From contig NZ_ATXC01000002.1 in the NCBI RefSeq assembly GCF_000421485.1, forward strand, positions 146,519 through 210,518: a stretch of 64,000 bases of DNA, in the 5' to 3' direction. Under the pieces are notes generated by a model. It was not told the DNA's origin, did no database searches, and saw nothing but the letters and a program-made list of their open reading frames with translations. Positions 1 through 7,834 of the stretch are shown one piece after another. Origin of the DNA: Desulfurobacterium sp. TC5-1 (lineage in GTDB: Bacteria; Aquificota; Aquificia; Desulfurobacteriales; Desulfurobacteriaceae). A program made the position numbers and the translations under genes. The stretch's first letter is position 1. Each line of letters begins with the position of its first letter.

Positions 1-1061
1 TCGTTGACCGAATTACCTTTTCAACAGAAAAGGAAGAACTTGACGTAATAGATGAAGACGCCATCATAGGCTCAAGCAAAAAGATGCAGGAAGTTTTTAA
101 GCTAATAGGAAGAGTGGCCAGGACAGATGCAACCGTTCTGATAGTTGGTGAAAGCGGAACAGGAAAAGAGCTTGTAGCCAGGGCCATTCACAAGTATTCC
201 AAAAGGGCAGACGGACCATTCGTTGCCATAAACTGCGCCGCCCTCCCGACAAACCTGTTAGAAGCAGAACTTTTTGGATACGAAAAGGGAGCTTTTACAG
301 GAGCAACTTCAAGGAAAAAGGGATTTTTTGAACAGGCACATGGAGGAACGCTCTTCTTAGATGAAATAGGCGAGATCGAACTTTCATTACAGTCAAAACT
401 TCTAAGAGCCATACAGGAAAAAGAGATAAGGCGCCTCGGGGGTGATGCACCGATAAAGGTTGACGTGAGAATAGTTGCAGCCACAAACAGAGACTTAGAA
501 AAAGAGGTGAGAGAAGGAAGGTTCAGAGAAGACCTCTTTTACAGATTAAATGTTTTAAGAATAGAATTGCCGCCACTTAGAGAGCGACGGGAAGATATCA
601 TTCCCTTAGCCTGCTTCTTCATCAAAAAATTCTCAAAAGAGTTTAAACTCCCCGTAAAACAGTTAACAGAAAGGGCAAAAGAGTGGCTCTGCTCTTACGA
701 TTTCCCGGGAAACGTGAGAGAGCTTGAAAATATGATACTGAAGGCAATGCTGCTGTCACCTATCGATATCATAGATGTCAACGACCTTCAAACGGAAAAA
801 CAGGAAGAGAAAACACCGAACCTTGAAGAAGCCATCAGAGAATTTGTAACCTACGTCTTTATGGTAGAACAGAAAGACAAGAACAACCTGTACAACATCG
901 TAATGAGAAGCGCCGAAAAGATACTTATAACGGAAGTTTTAAAGCACTCAGACTGGAATCAGGTGAAAGCAGCTCGAACACTTGGCATTCATAGAAACAC
1001 CCTCAGGGCAAAAATCAAGGAACTTGGAATAGAAATCCCCCGCAGAAAGCATAAATTCTAA
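1..1061 (+). CDS. Sigma-54-dependent transcriptional activator, NtrC family (5' end outside window)
   Basis: The reading frame is already open at base 3, and the first in-frame ATG (84) falls inside the linker before the ATPase, so the true start and any receiver or GAF domain lie upstream of the window. What is present is the AAA+ domain of an enhancer-binding protein: Walker A GESGTGKE, the GAFTGA loop that touches sigma-54, and a Walker B segment (TLFLDEIG). A C-terminal Fis-like helix-turn-helix ([13 protein letters not shown]) ends the protein. The family uses ATP to open sigma-54 RNA polymerase complexes at promoters bound far upstream. leuC follows after 34 bases with its own Shine-Dalgarno. 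The signal sensed and the target genes cannot be told from this sequence. Confidence 0.93.
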   Translation, partial: VDRITFSTEKEELDVIDEDAIIGSSKKMQEVFKLIGRVARTDATVLIVGESGTGKELVARAIHKYSKRADGPFVAINCAALPTNLLEAELFGYEKGAFTGATSRKKGFFEQAHGGTLFLDEIGEIELSLQSKLLRAIQEKEIRRLGGDAPIKVDVRIVAATNRDLEKEVREGRFREDLFYRLNVLRIELPPLRERREDIIPLACFFIKKFSKEFKLPVKQLTERAKEWLCSYDFPGNVRELENMILKAMLLSPIDIIDVNDLQTEKQEEKTPNLEEAIREFVTYVFMVEQKDKNNLYNIVMRSAEKILITEVLKHSDWNQVKAARTLGIHRNTLRAKIKELGIEIPRRKHKF

Positions 1062-1095
1062 ATGTCAAAATCACAAAATCCGAAGGAGTGAGAAG

Positions 1096-2358
1096 ATGGG
1101 AATGACGATAACTCAGAAAATCTTGGCCGAACATGCCGGCAAAGAAGAGGTCCATCCCGGCGAATTGATAATGTGTAAGGTAGATATTGCCCTTGCTAAC
1201 GATGTTACAGCACCAATTGCCATTAAAAGAATAAAAGAACTTGGTGCTGAAAAGGTATTTGACAAAGACAAGATAGCCCTCGTGCCTGACCACTTTACCC
1301 CGGCAAAAGACATAAAGTCTGCCGAACAGGTAAAGATGATGAGAGATTTTGCAAAAGAGTTCAACATTACCCACTTCTGGAACGAGGGAAGAGTTGGTAT
1401 TGAACACGCCCTCCTCCCAGAGCAGGGAGTTGTTGTTCCTGGTGACGTAGTTATAGGTGCCGATTCACACACCTGTACATACGGTGCCATCGGTGCATTT
1501 TCAACAGGTGTCGGTTCAACAGATATGGCCTACGCATGGCTTACAGGAGAAGTCTGGTTCAAGGTTCCGGAACAGATAAAGTTCATCTACTACGGAAAGA
1601 GACAGAAGTGGGTTTCCGGGAAAGACCTTATCCTTTATGTAATAGGTATGATAGGTGTTGACGGCGCCCTTTACAAAACCATGGAGCACACAGGCGAAGC
1701 GATAAGAGAGCTTCCCATAGATGACAGATTCACAATCTGCAACATGGCAATAGAAGCCGGTGCTAAAAACGGCATAATAGAACCTGACGAAATTACGCTT
1801 GAGTATGTTAAAAATAGAGCTAAAAGGCCCTTCAAACTCTACAAGAGCGATCCGGATGCAGAATATTCAGAAGTTTATGAAATAGACGTTTCAAAAATAG
1901 AACCTCAAGTTGCGTTTCCTCACCTTCCGTCAAACACCCGTCCGGTAACGGAATCTACACACGTTACCATTGACCAGGTCGTTATCGGTTCATGTACAAA
2001 CGGAAGGATAACAGACCTTAGAATAGCCGCTGAAATTCTCAAAGGTAAAAAGGTTAATCCAAACGTAAGGTGTATCGTAATTCCTGCAACTCAGGAAATC
2101 TACAAGCAGGCAATGGATGAAGGCCTTATTGATATATTCATAGACGCCGAATGCGTGGTTTCAACACCTACGTGTGGACCGTGTCTTGGCGGACACATGG
2201 GCATTCTCGCAAAGGGTGAAAGAGCGGTCGCCACAACAAACAGAAACTTTGTTGGAAGAATGGGACATCCTGAAAGTGAAGTTTACCTTGCTTCTCCTGC
2301 TGTCGCAGCAGCATCCGCCATCCTTGGAAGAATCGCTCACCCTGACGAAGTACTCTAA
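1096..2358 (+). CDS. leuC: 3-isopropylmalate dehydratase large subunit (LeuC)
   Basis: This 420-residue protein is an aconitase-superfamily large subunit. It isomerises 2-isopropylmalate to 3-isopropylmalate in leucine synthesis, using a [4Fe-4S] cluster. The three cluster cysteines are visible as C300 in GSCTNG and C360/C363 in TCGPCLGG, and the substrate-loop motif [11 protein letters not shown] is intact. Length and motifs fit the short form shared by bacteria and archaea, in which the small swivelling domain is a separate LeuD. No leuD is present in the window, so the partner must be elsewhere. A related enzyme such as homoaconitase or methyl-malate dehydratase is possible because these paralogues are hard to separate by eye. 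The ATG at 1096 is preceded by AAGGAG. Confidence 0.93.
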   Translation: MGMTITQKILAEHAGKEEVHPGELIMCKVDIALANDVTAPIAIKRIKELGAEKVFDKDKIALVPDHFTPAKDIKSAEQVKMMRDFAKEFNITHFWNEGRVGIEHALLPEQGVVVPGDVVIGADSHTCTYGAIGAFSTGVGSTDMAYAWLTGEVWFKVPEQIKFIYYGKRQKWVSGKDLILYVIGMIGVDGALYKTMEHTGEAIRELPIDDRFTICNMAIEAGAKNGIIEPDEITLEYVKNRAKRPFKLYKSDPDAEYSEVYEIDVSKIEPQVAFPHLPSNTRPVTESTHVTIDQVVIGSCTNGRITDLRIAAEILKGKKVNPNVRCIVIPATQEIYKQAMDEGLIDIFIDAECVVSTPTCGPCLGGHMGILAKGERAVATTNRNFVGRMGHPESEVYLASPAVAAASAILGRIAHPDEVL

Positions 2359-2411
2359 AGATCAATCGCCGGGGCCTTCCCGGCTTACCTTTTCTTTTTC
2401 TGGAGGGGGCA

Positions 2412-2927
2412 TTGAGAATAACGATCACAGGAACGCCGGGTACGGGGAAAAGTACAGTCGCTCAAATACTCTCCAGAAAACTATCTCTTCCGCTGTACAA
2501 CTTAAGCGATCTTATAAAAAAGGAAAAACTTTACACCAGTTACGACGAAAAAAGAGATGCATTTATAGTGGATATTGAAAAATTAAAAGATTTTTTTAAA
2601 GAAAAAAAAGATTTTATAGCAGAAGGACTTATCGCCCACTACATACCTTCAGACGTTATCGTGATTTTACGGGCAAAACCGGAAGTTATCATCTCAAGAC
2701 TTAAAGAGAGAAACTATCCTCAGGAAAAGCTTAATGAGAATGCCGAATCCGAAAGAATTGCATTCTGTGCAACGGAGGTTTTTCAAAATCCACTATCACC
2801 TGTAATAATCCACATAGACACTACGGAGAGAAAGCCCGAAGAAGTTGCAAATGTTATAATGAAAGGAATTAAAAATGGTGGGTTGGTGGAAGAGATAGAC
2901 TGGCTGGAGGATCAATGGGATATTTAA
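2412..2927 (+). CDS. AK6/Fap7-like adenylate kinase-family P-loop protein
   Basis: This 171-residue protein starts with a P-loop, GTPGTGKST (residues 6-14), and has the compact layout of the AK6 (hCINAP/Fap7) family, which is typical of archaea and eukaryotes. Those proteins have adenylate kinase or ATPase activity and help late small-ribosomal-subunit maturation. Visible family traits are the short NMP-binding segment (LSDLIKKEKL) and a later basic lid region (SRLKERNYPQEKL). The frame has no ATG in a sensible place. A TTG at 2412 lies right after a strong GGAGGGGG (2402-2409) and is taken as the start. The gene ends inside the start of pgi (13-base overlap), implying co-translation. A dephospho-CoA or CMP kinase is a less likely alternative. 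Confidence 0.75.
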   Translation: MRITITGTPGTGKSTVAQILSRKLSLPLYNLSDLIKKEKLYTSYDEKRDAFIVDIEKLKDFFKEKKDFIAEGLIAHYIPSDVIVILRAKPEVIISRLKERNYPQEKLNENAESERIAFCATEVFQNPLSPVIIHIDTTERKPEEVANVIMKGIKNGGLVEEIDWLEDQWDI

Positions 2928-4141
2928 AGTACGACATCAGCGGGCTTAATATAAATGTGAAAAATTTAGAAGAAAAAACAGTGAAACTTCGAGAAAATTT
3001 AGAAATTAACACGAAAAATATGCCTTTTCTATACTCATTTTCAACGAGAATAAAAGACATAAAAGAAATTTTAAGACGATTTAAAATCGATTTTGATAAC
3101 ATGTTCGTTATAGGTATAGGCGGATCATCCCTCGGCATACAGGCAATATACGAAGCCATACACGGAAAATACAAAATTGGGGGAAGAAAGCTCTACTTTC
3201 TTGAAAACATAGACCCCTTCAATATCCATCAGATATTTCAAAACGCTCCCTGGGATAGAACGGTTTACTGCGTTATCAGTAAATCCGGGAAAACCCTCGA
3301 AACAGTATCAATAATGAACCTCGTCCTCCACGAAATGAAGAGGAGAGGATTCAGAGACCTTCACAGACGCTTCATTTTTATATCCGGCGAAAACACGCCT
3401 CTCCACAGGCTGTCTAAAGAATTAGAAGCTCCCTTCTTTCACATACCGGAAAACATAGGTGGCAGGTTTTCCGTCCTGACACCGGTGGGACTTGTCCCTT
3501 CAGAATTTGTTGATATAGACCCCTACGCTCTTCTTGGCGGAGCCATGGAAACAGTAGAAGAGATTATAAGAGAACCGCTACACCCTTCCATCGTATCCGT
3601 ACTTGCACAGTATTTAAACTACAAAGAAGGTAGAGATGTAGCCGTTTTAATGCCCTACTCAGATTCTCTTAGAAAGTTTTCTGATTGGTGGGTGCAGCTC
3701 TGGGCTGAAAGTCTTGGCAAAGAGGGAAAAGGGCAAACACCTCTTCCAGCCGTCGGAACCGTTGACCAGCATTCTCTCCTCCAGCTGTTCATAGACGGCC
3801 CGGACGACAAGTTTTACCAGTTCATAAAACTTAGAAGTTACGGGAGTAACTTCGTCCTTCCGGAAAAAACAGAGATCCTTGACTTTATAGGTGGAAAAAC
3901 CATCTCTGAAATTGTCCACGCAGAGTTTGAAGGAACGGTGGAATCCCTTAAAATGAAGAAACGACCTGTGTGCACGATAGAGATAGACAGAATCACACCT
4001 GAAGCCATCGGTGCTCTTTTCATAGTTTTCATGATAAAAACGACAATAATGGCACATCTTATAGGTGTAAACCCCTATGGACAGCCGGGCGTTGAAATAG
4101 GAAAGAAAATAGCAAAAGAAAAGTTGGGCGGTAGCCAATGA
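2915..4141 (+). CDS. pgi: Glucose-6-phosphate isomerase
   Basis: The 408-residue protein interconverts glucose 6-phosphate and fructose 6-phosphate. It carries the PGI-type double SIS fold: the first sugar-phosphate loop GIGGSSLGIQAI, the phosphate-binding ISKSGKTLET, and the family signature around GKGQTPLPAVGTVDQHS, with the catalytic-region segment after it. At about 408 residues it is shorter than the roughly 550-residue enterobacterial form, as in many thermophiles and Firmicutes. It overlaps the kinase upstream by 13 bases and the methyltransferase downstream by four (ATGA), so the three are probably one transcript. No unusual residues were seen. Confidence 0.93.
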   Translation: MGYLKYDISGLNINVKNLEEKTVKLRENLEINTKNMPFLYSFSTRIKDIKEILRRFKIDFDNMFVIGIGGSSLGIQAIYEAIHGKYKIGGRKLYFLENIDPFNIHQIFQNAPWDRTVYCVISKSGKTLETVSIMNLVLHEMKRRGFRDLHRRFIFISGENTPLHRLSKELEAPFFHIPENIGGRFSVLTPVGLVPSEFVDIDPYALLGGAMETVEEIIREPLHPSIVSVLAQYLNYKEGRDVAVLMPYSDSLRKFSDWWVQLWAESLGKEGKGQTPLPAVGTVDQHSLLQLFIDGPDDKFYQFIKLRSYGSNFVLPEKTEILDFIGGKTISEIVHAEFEGTVESLKMKKRPVCTIEIDRITPEAIGALFIVFMIKTTIMAHLIGVNPYGQPGVEIGKKIAKEKLGGSQ

Positions 4142-5433
4142 GCACCCGAGAAACTGCCGTAAGAATCCTCTGCAACTTTGAGAAAGACCTGAAACTTAAA
4201 CCCCACTTTGAATCGCTAACAAATCATCTAAACTTCAGAGATAGAAGCTTTGTAAGGGAGCTGACTTCTGGAAGCGTGAGATTTCTAAAGCTTTTAGACT
4301 TTTCCATAGAAAAAGCATCCGGAAAAAAGCAGAAAAAACAGAAACCCTTCATCCGAAACGCTCTCCGCATATTAGCCTACCAGCTATTTTTCATGTCTGT
4401 GCCCGCCTACGCAACGCTGTACGAAACGGTTGAAGCGGTTAAAAAGGTAAGCAGAAAAAGTGCCGGTTTTGTAAACGCAGTCGGTAAAAAGCTGATTAGC
4501 TTCAACTACAGAAGAGAAATAGAAAAGATTCCAGATGAAATTGAAAGAACAGCAACACTTTTCTCTTTTGAAACCTGGATGGTTGAAAGGTGGAAAAGAT
4601 TTTATCCTGACTATATAAACCTCCTTGAAGGATTAAACAGAACACCCTCCCTGTTTTTAAGGATAAACAGGACAAAAACCTCTCCGGAAAACTTTGCAAA
4701 ACTCCTTGAAAAGGCAAACATAGAATTTGAACCGCATCCCTTCCTGCACGACATGTTCAGAATAAAGGGAAGAGTGGAAATAACCTCTATTCCGGGCTAC
4801 AGAGAGGGATTTTTCTACATTCAGGATCCTGCTTCTTTTCTGTCGGCAGTTCTGCTAAATCCACAACAAAACGAAAAGATACTTGACATAGCTGCCGCGC
4901 CCGGCGGAAAAACGACAGCAATAGGCTCTTTAACAAAAGGGAAAGCCGAAATCACTGCTGTTGACATAGACGAAGAGAGATTAAAGCTTCTAAAAGAAAA
5001 CGTTCAAAAGGCAGGACTAAAATGTAAAATCCTTCTCGAAGACATAACAAAAAGGACTTCCCTTCCCGAAAACTATTTTGACAGGATACTCCTTGACGCT
5101 CCGTGCAGTGCAACCGGCGTAATAAGGAGGCATCCCGAAGGAAAATGGAACAAAAGCCTTAACCTGATAAAACACAATCAAAAGATACAGAGAGCTCTCT
5201 TAAAAAGTGCCTATAAGCTACTAAAGCCGGGGGGATATCTGCTTTACAGCGTCTGCAGTCTCGAAAGGGAGGAAGGAGAAGAAAACGTAGAATACGCAGT
5301 TAGTATAGGTTTTAAACCTGTCCAATTTGATATAAAATTTGGAGATGTGGGAAAAAACCGGAAAAACACCATGAGAGTTTTTCCCCACAGAGACAACATG
5401 GACGGCTTCTTCTACGCCATATTTAGAAAATAA
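4138..5433 (+). CDS. rsmB: 16S rRNA (cytosine-C5)-methyltransferase, RsmB-like
   Basis: Residues 1 to about 135 form a NusB-like RNA-binding domain, and the rest is a Rossmann-type methyltransferase. SAM-binding motif I reads DIAAAPGGKTT. The motif IV cysteine sits in LDAPCSATG and the catalytic motif VI cysteine in YSVCSLEREEGE. This two-cysteine pattern is diagnostic of m5C RNA methyltransferases, and the NusB fusion points to RsmB (C967 of 16S rRNA in E. coli numbering). The start ATG overlaps the pgi stop in an ATGA, so translation is probably coupled. The length of 431 residues matches the family. Confidence 0.92.
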   Translation: MSTRETAVRILCNFEKDLKLKPHFESLTNHLNFRDRSFVRELTSGSVRFLKLLDFSIEKASGKKQKKQKPFIRNALRILAYQLFFMSVPAYATLYETVEAVKKVSRKSAGFVNAVGKKLISFNYRREIEKIPDEIERTATLFSFETWMVERWKRFYPDYINLLEGLNRTPSLFLRINRTKTSPENFAKLLEKANIEFEPHPFLHDMFRIKGRVEITSIPGYREGFFYIQDPASFLSAVLLNPQQNEKILDIAAAPGGKTTAIGSLTKGKAEITAVDIDEERLKLLKENVQKAGLKCKILLEDITKRTSLPENYFDRILLDAPCSATGVIRRHPEGKWNKSLNLIKHNQKIQRALLKSAYKLLKPGGYLLYSVCSLEREEGEENVEYAVSIGFKPVQFDIKFGDVGKNRKNTMRVFPHRDNMDGFFYAIFRK

Positions 5434-5442
5434 GGAGGGGAC

Positions 5443-6093
5443 ATGGCAGAAGTTGAAAGGCTGAAGCTAAAAAGAGAAGTCATGCTTAAACTTATCAAAG
5501 CTCTGATAGACGGTGAAGAGCTTGAAAAGGTTTCCGAAATAGTCAGCATGGATCCAAACCTATCCTTGAGACTCCTTAAGTTCATAAACTCACCGTACTT
5601 TGGATTGAGAAAAGAGATTACCTCTATCGTCCAGGCAGTAGCATACCTTGGATACCAAAATCTGAAAGATTACATTTTCGTTTTACTAACTTCTTCACTG
5701 TTAAAGTCAGCTGATAGAGACGAGATTACAAAAATACTCAAGCAGGCATTCGCAATGAGATACGTTTCTGAAAAGCTCCTTCCGGCCCACACAGATGAAG
5801 CCTTCATGGTGGGACTCCTTGACCCCGTTCTCAAAGAGGTTGACGAAGCAGAAATCAAAAAAATTCTCCAGAAAGCCGGCGTATCAGACAACATCGTAAT
5901 GGGACTCCTCGACAAGGACAGCTCTCTTTACAGAATAAAAGAATTCACAAAGAAAATTCTCTCTTTCTGCGAAAAAGTATCAAGAAATGAGCAGGCTGAC
6001 CTAAAAGATACAGAAGGACTCTCTTTCAGCGAAATTGACGAGATATGCAAAAAAGCCGAAAAAGAGGCAAAAGCTCTCGTTTCTGCCCTGTGA
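5443..6093 (+). CDS. HDOD-domain protein
   Basis: The 216-residue protein contains the HDOD core, seen as SMDPNLSLRLLKFINS followed by SIVQAVAYLGYQNL, with a helical C-terminal part. HDOD domains are related to HD phosphohydrolases but lack the metal-binding His-Asp pair. They act as signalling or scaffolding modules, often linked to chemotaxis, biofilm or cyclic-nucleotide pathways. There is no attached EAL or GGDEF domain, so a direct role in c-di-GMP turnover is not indicated. It lies nine bases after rsmB behind an AAGGAGGGG Shine-Dalgarno and is the last gene before the hairpin at 6102. The specific function is unknown. Confidence 0.8.
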   Translation: MAEVERLKLKREVMLKLIKALIDGEELEKVSEIVSMDPNLSLRLLKFINSPYFGLRKEITSIVQAVAYLGYQNLKDYIFVLLTSSLLKSADRDEITKILKQAFAMRYVSEKLLPAHTDEAFMVGLLDPVLKEVDEAEIKKILQKAGVSDNIVMGLLDKDSSLYRIKEFTKKILSFCEKVSRNEQADLKDTEGLSFSEIDEICKKAEKEAKALVSAL

Positions 6094-6101
6094 AAACTGA
6101 A

Positions 6102-6125
6102 AGAGGCGCCGAACGGCGCCTCTCT
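6102..6125 (+). terminator. Hairpin terminator after the pgi-rsmB-HDOD operon
   Basis: A perfect 9-base-pair stem (AGAGGCGCC / GGCGCCTCT) closes a four-base loop, nine bases after the HDOD stop. The following bases are only moderately T-rich (CTTAATTATT), so it may work inefficiently or simply protect the 3' end. It also marks the edge of intact sequence, since decayed genes begin about 30 bases later. Confidence 0.65.
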
Positions 6126-6157
6126 TAATTATTCAAAGCTATACTGTAGAGGAAAAG

Positions 6158-6388
6158 ATGCTTAAAAAGACAAACTCTGACAAAAAGAAAGCAAAAAATT
6201 TCATGAAATTCTCAAGAGCTTGACCAATTAAAAAGACAAACTCTGACAAAAAGAAAGCCGATGAGTTCGTGAAAAAGGCGGATTTAAAGAAGAATACTGG
6301 AAAAAGAAAGCGTAGCGAAACTTACATAGCCGTTTACTTTTCTCAAGAAGAGAAAGAAAAAATACTTGAGCTTGCAGGAGAGAGGTAG
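6158..6388 (+). pseudogene. Broken ribbon-helix-helix-like gene with an in-frame TGA and a 66-base internal duplication
   Basis: A frame begins at ATG 6158 behind GAGG, stops at TGA 6221-6223, and stays open in the same frame to TAG 6386-6388. The first 66 bases (6158-6223) and the next 66 (6224-6289) are an in-frame duplication. Within them 31 bases are identical (6162-6192 and 6228-6258), and both copies encode KKTNSDKKKA. The end reads KRSETYIAVYFSQEEKEKI, a beta strand plus helix resembling ribbon-helix-helix antitoxin or CopG-like repressors. The TGA in the first copy makes a full product impossible without readthrough. The ribbon-helix-helix assignment is inference from a short stretch. 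No toxin partner is recognised. Confidence 0.45.
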
Positions 6389-6436
6389 GAATACCGGAGA
6401 TGGCACGAAAAGTGGGTAATATAGAGGTAAAAAATT

Positions 6437-6624
6437 AGATTTACCGCTGACAGAATTTACCGGGATAAATTATTAGACGAAAATATTTCTATTAAGCATT
6501 TATTGAGTGAGGGGTTTTACCTTTTGGATACAGCTGTTGAGGGAGCAGGAACATAATCACAGTTGACCGTCAGACGGAACTCTACTGTGTTAACAGAGCA
6601 GGGAGCAGAGAATGGAAAGCTTAA
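6437..6624 (+). pseudogene. Unrecognised small gene remnant split by a frameshift
   Basis: Bases 6437-6553 read as a coherent peptide ending EGFYLLDTAVEGAG before a TAA at 6554. The sense continues one frame over from 6553 as IITVDRQTELYCVNRAG, ending at TAA 6622, just inside the next gene. There is no start codon, since stops precede 6437. The two halves look like one protein broken by an indel near 6550. I do not recognise the family. It lies between the broken ribbon-helix-helix-like gene and the DUF2283 pair, so it may be part of the same decayed accessory cluster. Confidence 0.35.
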
Positions 6625-6914
6625 AACAGTTTGAACCTGAGAAGGGTGAGATTCACTACGATAAGAGTAAGGATATTCTTTATGTATCGTTTTATGATAC
6701 TGAAAAAGGAAAATGGGTATCACTCACCTTAGAAAATCTCAAGGATAAATCAAAGTATTTTCCTGAAGACGATACTCTTTGGGTGAATATAGTTGATAAA
6801 AGCAGTTGTGAGGGTGAATATTTTAGTGGTGGTTTTGTAGTTGATTTTGATAAAGACGGAGAACCCGTAGGTTTAGAAATTTTCGGTTGGAAAAAGTTTT
6901 TCGATACAAAATAA
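6612..6914 (+). CDS. DUF2283-like small protein (100 aa)
   Basis: The protein has the DUF2283 pattern: an early strand segment HYDKSKDILYVSFYD and a late strand pair GFVVDFDKDGEPVGLEIF. In typical members these are close together, forming a small beta-rich domain of unknown function. Here about 40 residues separate them, so this is a longer variant. The start at ATG 6612 follows GAGCAGAG. It shares its fold signature with the next gene, with which it almost overlaps, suggesting a tandem duplication that diverged. DUF2283 genes are often found near toxin-antitoxin or mobile genes, and the neighbourhood here is full of such debris. Confidence 0.65.
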   Translation: MESLKQFEPEKGEIHYDKSKDILYVSFYDTEKGKWVSLTLENLKDKSKYFPEDDTLWVNIVDKSSCEGEYFSGGFVVDFDKDGEPVGLEIFGWKKFFDTK

Positions 6915-6925
6915 AGAAGACGGCA

Positions 6926-7126
6926 ATGCTAAAAATTCCTAAAAGAGCCAATGCAGTTATTCATTATGATGGTGAAGCTGACGTTTTATATGTTTCTTTC
7001 GGGAAGCCCAAGCCCGCCGAAGGTTTAGACATTGGAGACGGAACTATCCTTAGAATAGACCCTAAAACAAATGAAGTCGCAGGATTTACCATTCTTGATT
7101 TTTCAAGAAGAACAGAAAGCGAATAG
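6926..7126 (+). CDS. DUF2283 family protein (66 aa)
   Basis: This is a compact DUF2283 protein: the first strand motif is VIHYDGEADVLYVSFG and the last is VAGFTILDFSRR. Between them LDIGDGTILRIDP is typical for the family. The frame extends upstream to a TTG at 6887 inside the previous gene, but conserved sequence starts at ATG 6926, which is chosen. No clear Shine-Dalgarno precedes it, so translation may depend on ribosomes finishing the gene 11 bases upstream. Biochemical function is unknown for the family. Confidence 0.7.
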   Translation: MLKIPKRANAVIHYDGEADVLYVSFGKPKPAEGLDIGDGTILRIDPKTNEVAGFTILDFSRRTESE

Positions 7127-7202
7127 ATGTGAGGGGGTTTATCAGGGAGTATCCCCCCAAGTGTAAAAATTTTTAATCTTTAACCTAAAGGAGGGTGGAC
7201 AC

Positions 7203-7373
7203 ATGAAAAAGCAGTATGATCCCAAACTCATATGGGAAGATCTTTAAAAGCTCATCCAGCAGGCCCTTAGAGAAGCCCTTGAGGCAGAACTTGAAGTTAT
7301 GTCAATAATTTTGTGGAAGCTATCAGAAATACCTCCTGGAGAACATCTCCCGAATTTCCTTTTTGACTTCTAA
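7203..7373 (+). pseudogene. IS256-type transposase N-terminal remnant
   Basis: An ATG at 7203 behind a very good AAAGGAGGGTGG begins a 14-codon frame (MKKQYDPKLIWEDL) that hits TAA at 7245-7247. The same frame continues as KLIQQALREALEAELEV, which resembles the N-terminal helix of IS256/mutator transposases, and then turns into unrelated sequence ending at TAA 7371. The strong ribosome site with only about 35 recognisable codons suggests a disrupted insertion sequence that lost its body by deletion. The family call rests on this short helix and is tentative. Confidence 0.45.
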
Positions 7374-7547
7374 AAAGCCGTTCACTGCCCTGTTAGACCA
7401 CCCACACCTGTACATTGCTACTATTAAGTAAACGAACTTCAAAAGCAGAACTAACAGACGGTAACGCTTCTATTAGCTTAACTTACTTCTCTGTTTTCTT
7501 TATAGTCTTTATCTATTTTTAGGTTTCAAAGTTTCCCAAAGGTTGCA

Positions 7548-7702
7548 TCATAAAAATACTTTTATAAAAGCCGTTTTTGTTCCTCCGTGTTCTTTAAGAA
7601 ACACTTTTCTTTCTGCTGTCATGATGGATTCCAGTATCTGCTTTACCGCTTCTTTAATGATACCTGGTAAAATTTTCTATAGTTCCAGTTGGTATTTGTG
7701 GG
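7548..7702 (-). pseudogene. IS256-type transposase 5' remnant, left of the CRISPR island
   Basis: On the minus strand, codons from 7676 down to 7548 read KILPG, then IKEAVKQILESIMTAERKV and FLKEHGGTKTAF. This matches the N-terminal layout of IS256-family transposases, which usually have a helix followed by a GGTKNGxY-like motif. A TAG just upstream and a TGA at 7548 make it non-functional. Its leader contains a 15-base block (7688-7702) that recurs exactly, in the opposite orientation, at 15174-15188 on the other side of the CRISPR genes. Both copies face outward. This marks an old insertion-sequence end. Confidence 0.6.
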
Positions 7703-7742
7703 ATGTTCCCCAGGATGTGCTAAAATCGTAATACATAAGGAG

Positions 7743-7748
7743 TATAAT
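7743..7748 (+). promoter_or_regulatory. Possible -10 box of the CRISPR operon
   Basis: A perfect TATAAT sits 87 bases upstream of the GTG start of the CARF-HEPN gene. I see no good -35 element at the expected distance, so this is only a candidate. It lies just outside the minus-strand IS remnant, so transcription of the island could have been shaped by the insertion. Confidence 0.3.
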
Positions 7749-7834
7749 CGTAAATTAAATAAACACCATAATTGTAGAAGATGGCTAAAAGAAGATAAAA
7801 GATTCTATTGGAGGAGGATTAGGAGGAAGAAAAA

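Larger units (their letters stand above)
7374..7834. other. Gene-poor stretch before the CRISPR operon
   Basis: Apart from the minus-strand transposase fragment described separately, I see no intact gene here. The plus-strand open frame at 7543-7731 is the shadow of that fragment. A TATAAT at 7743-7748 lies 87 bases before the first CRISPR gene. The last 25 bases are very purine-rich and hold the GGAGGAGG-type ribosome site of the CARF-HEPN gene. Confidence 0.5.

Noticed and set aside
3659..4138. 159-residue minus-strand frame within pgi
   Set aside because: Antisense shadow of pgi; Cys/Tyr/Phe-rich composition is unlike neighbours.
7543..7731. 62-residue plus-strand frame upstream of the CRISPR genes
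   Set aside because: It is the shadow of the minus-strand transposase remnant, which gives the sensible peptide.
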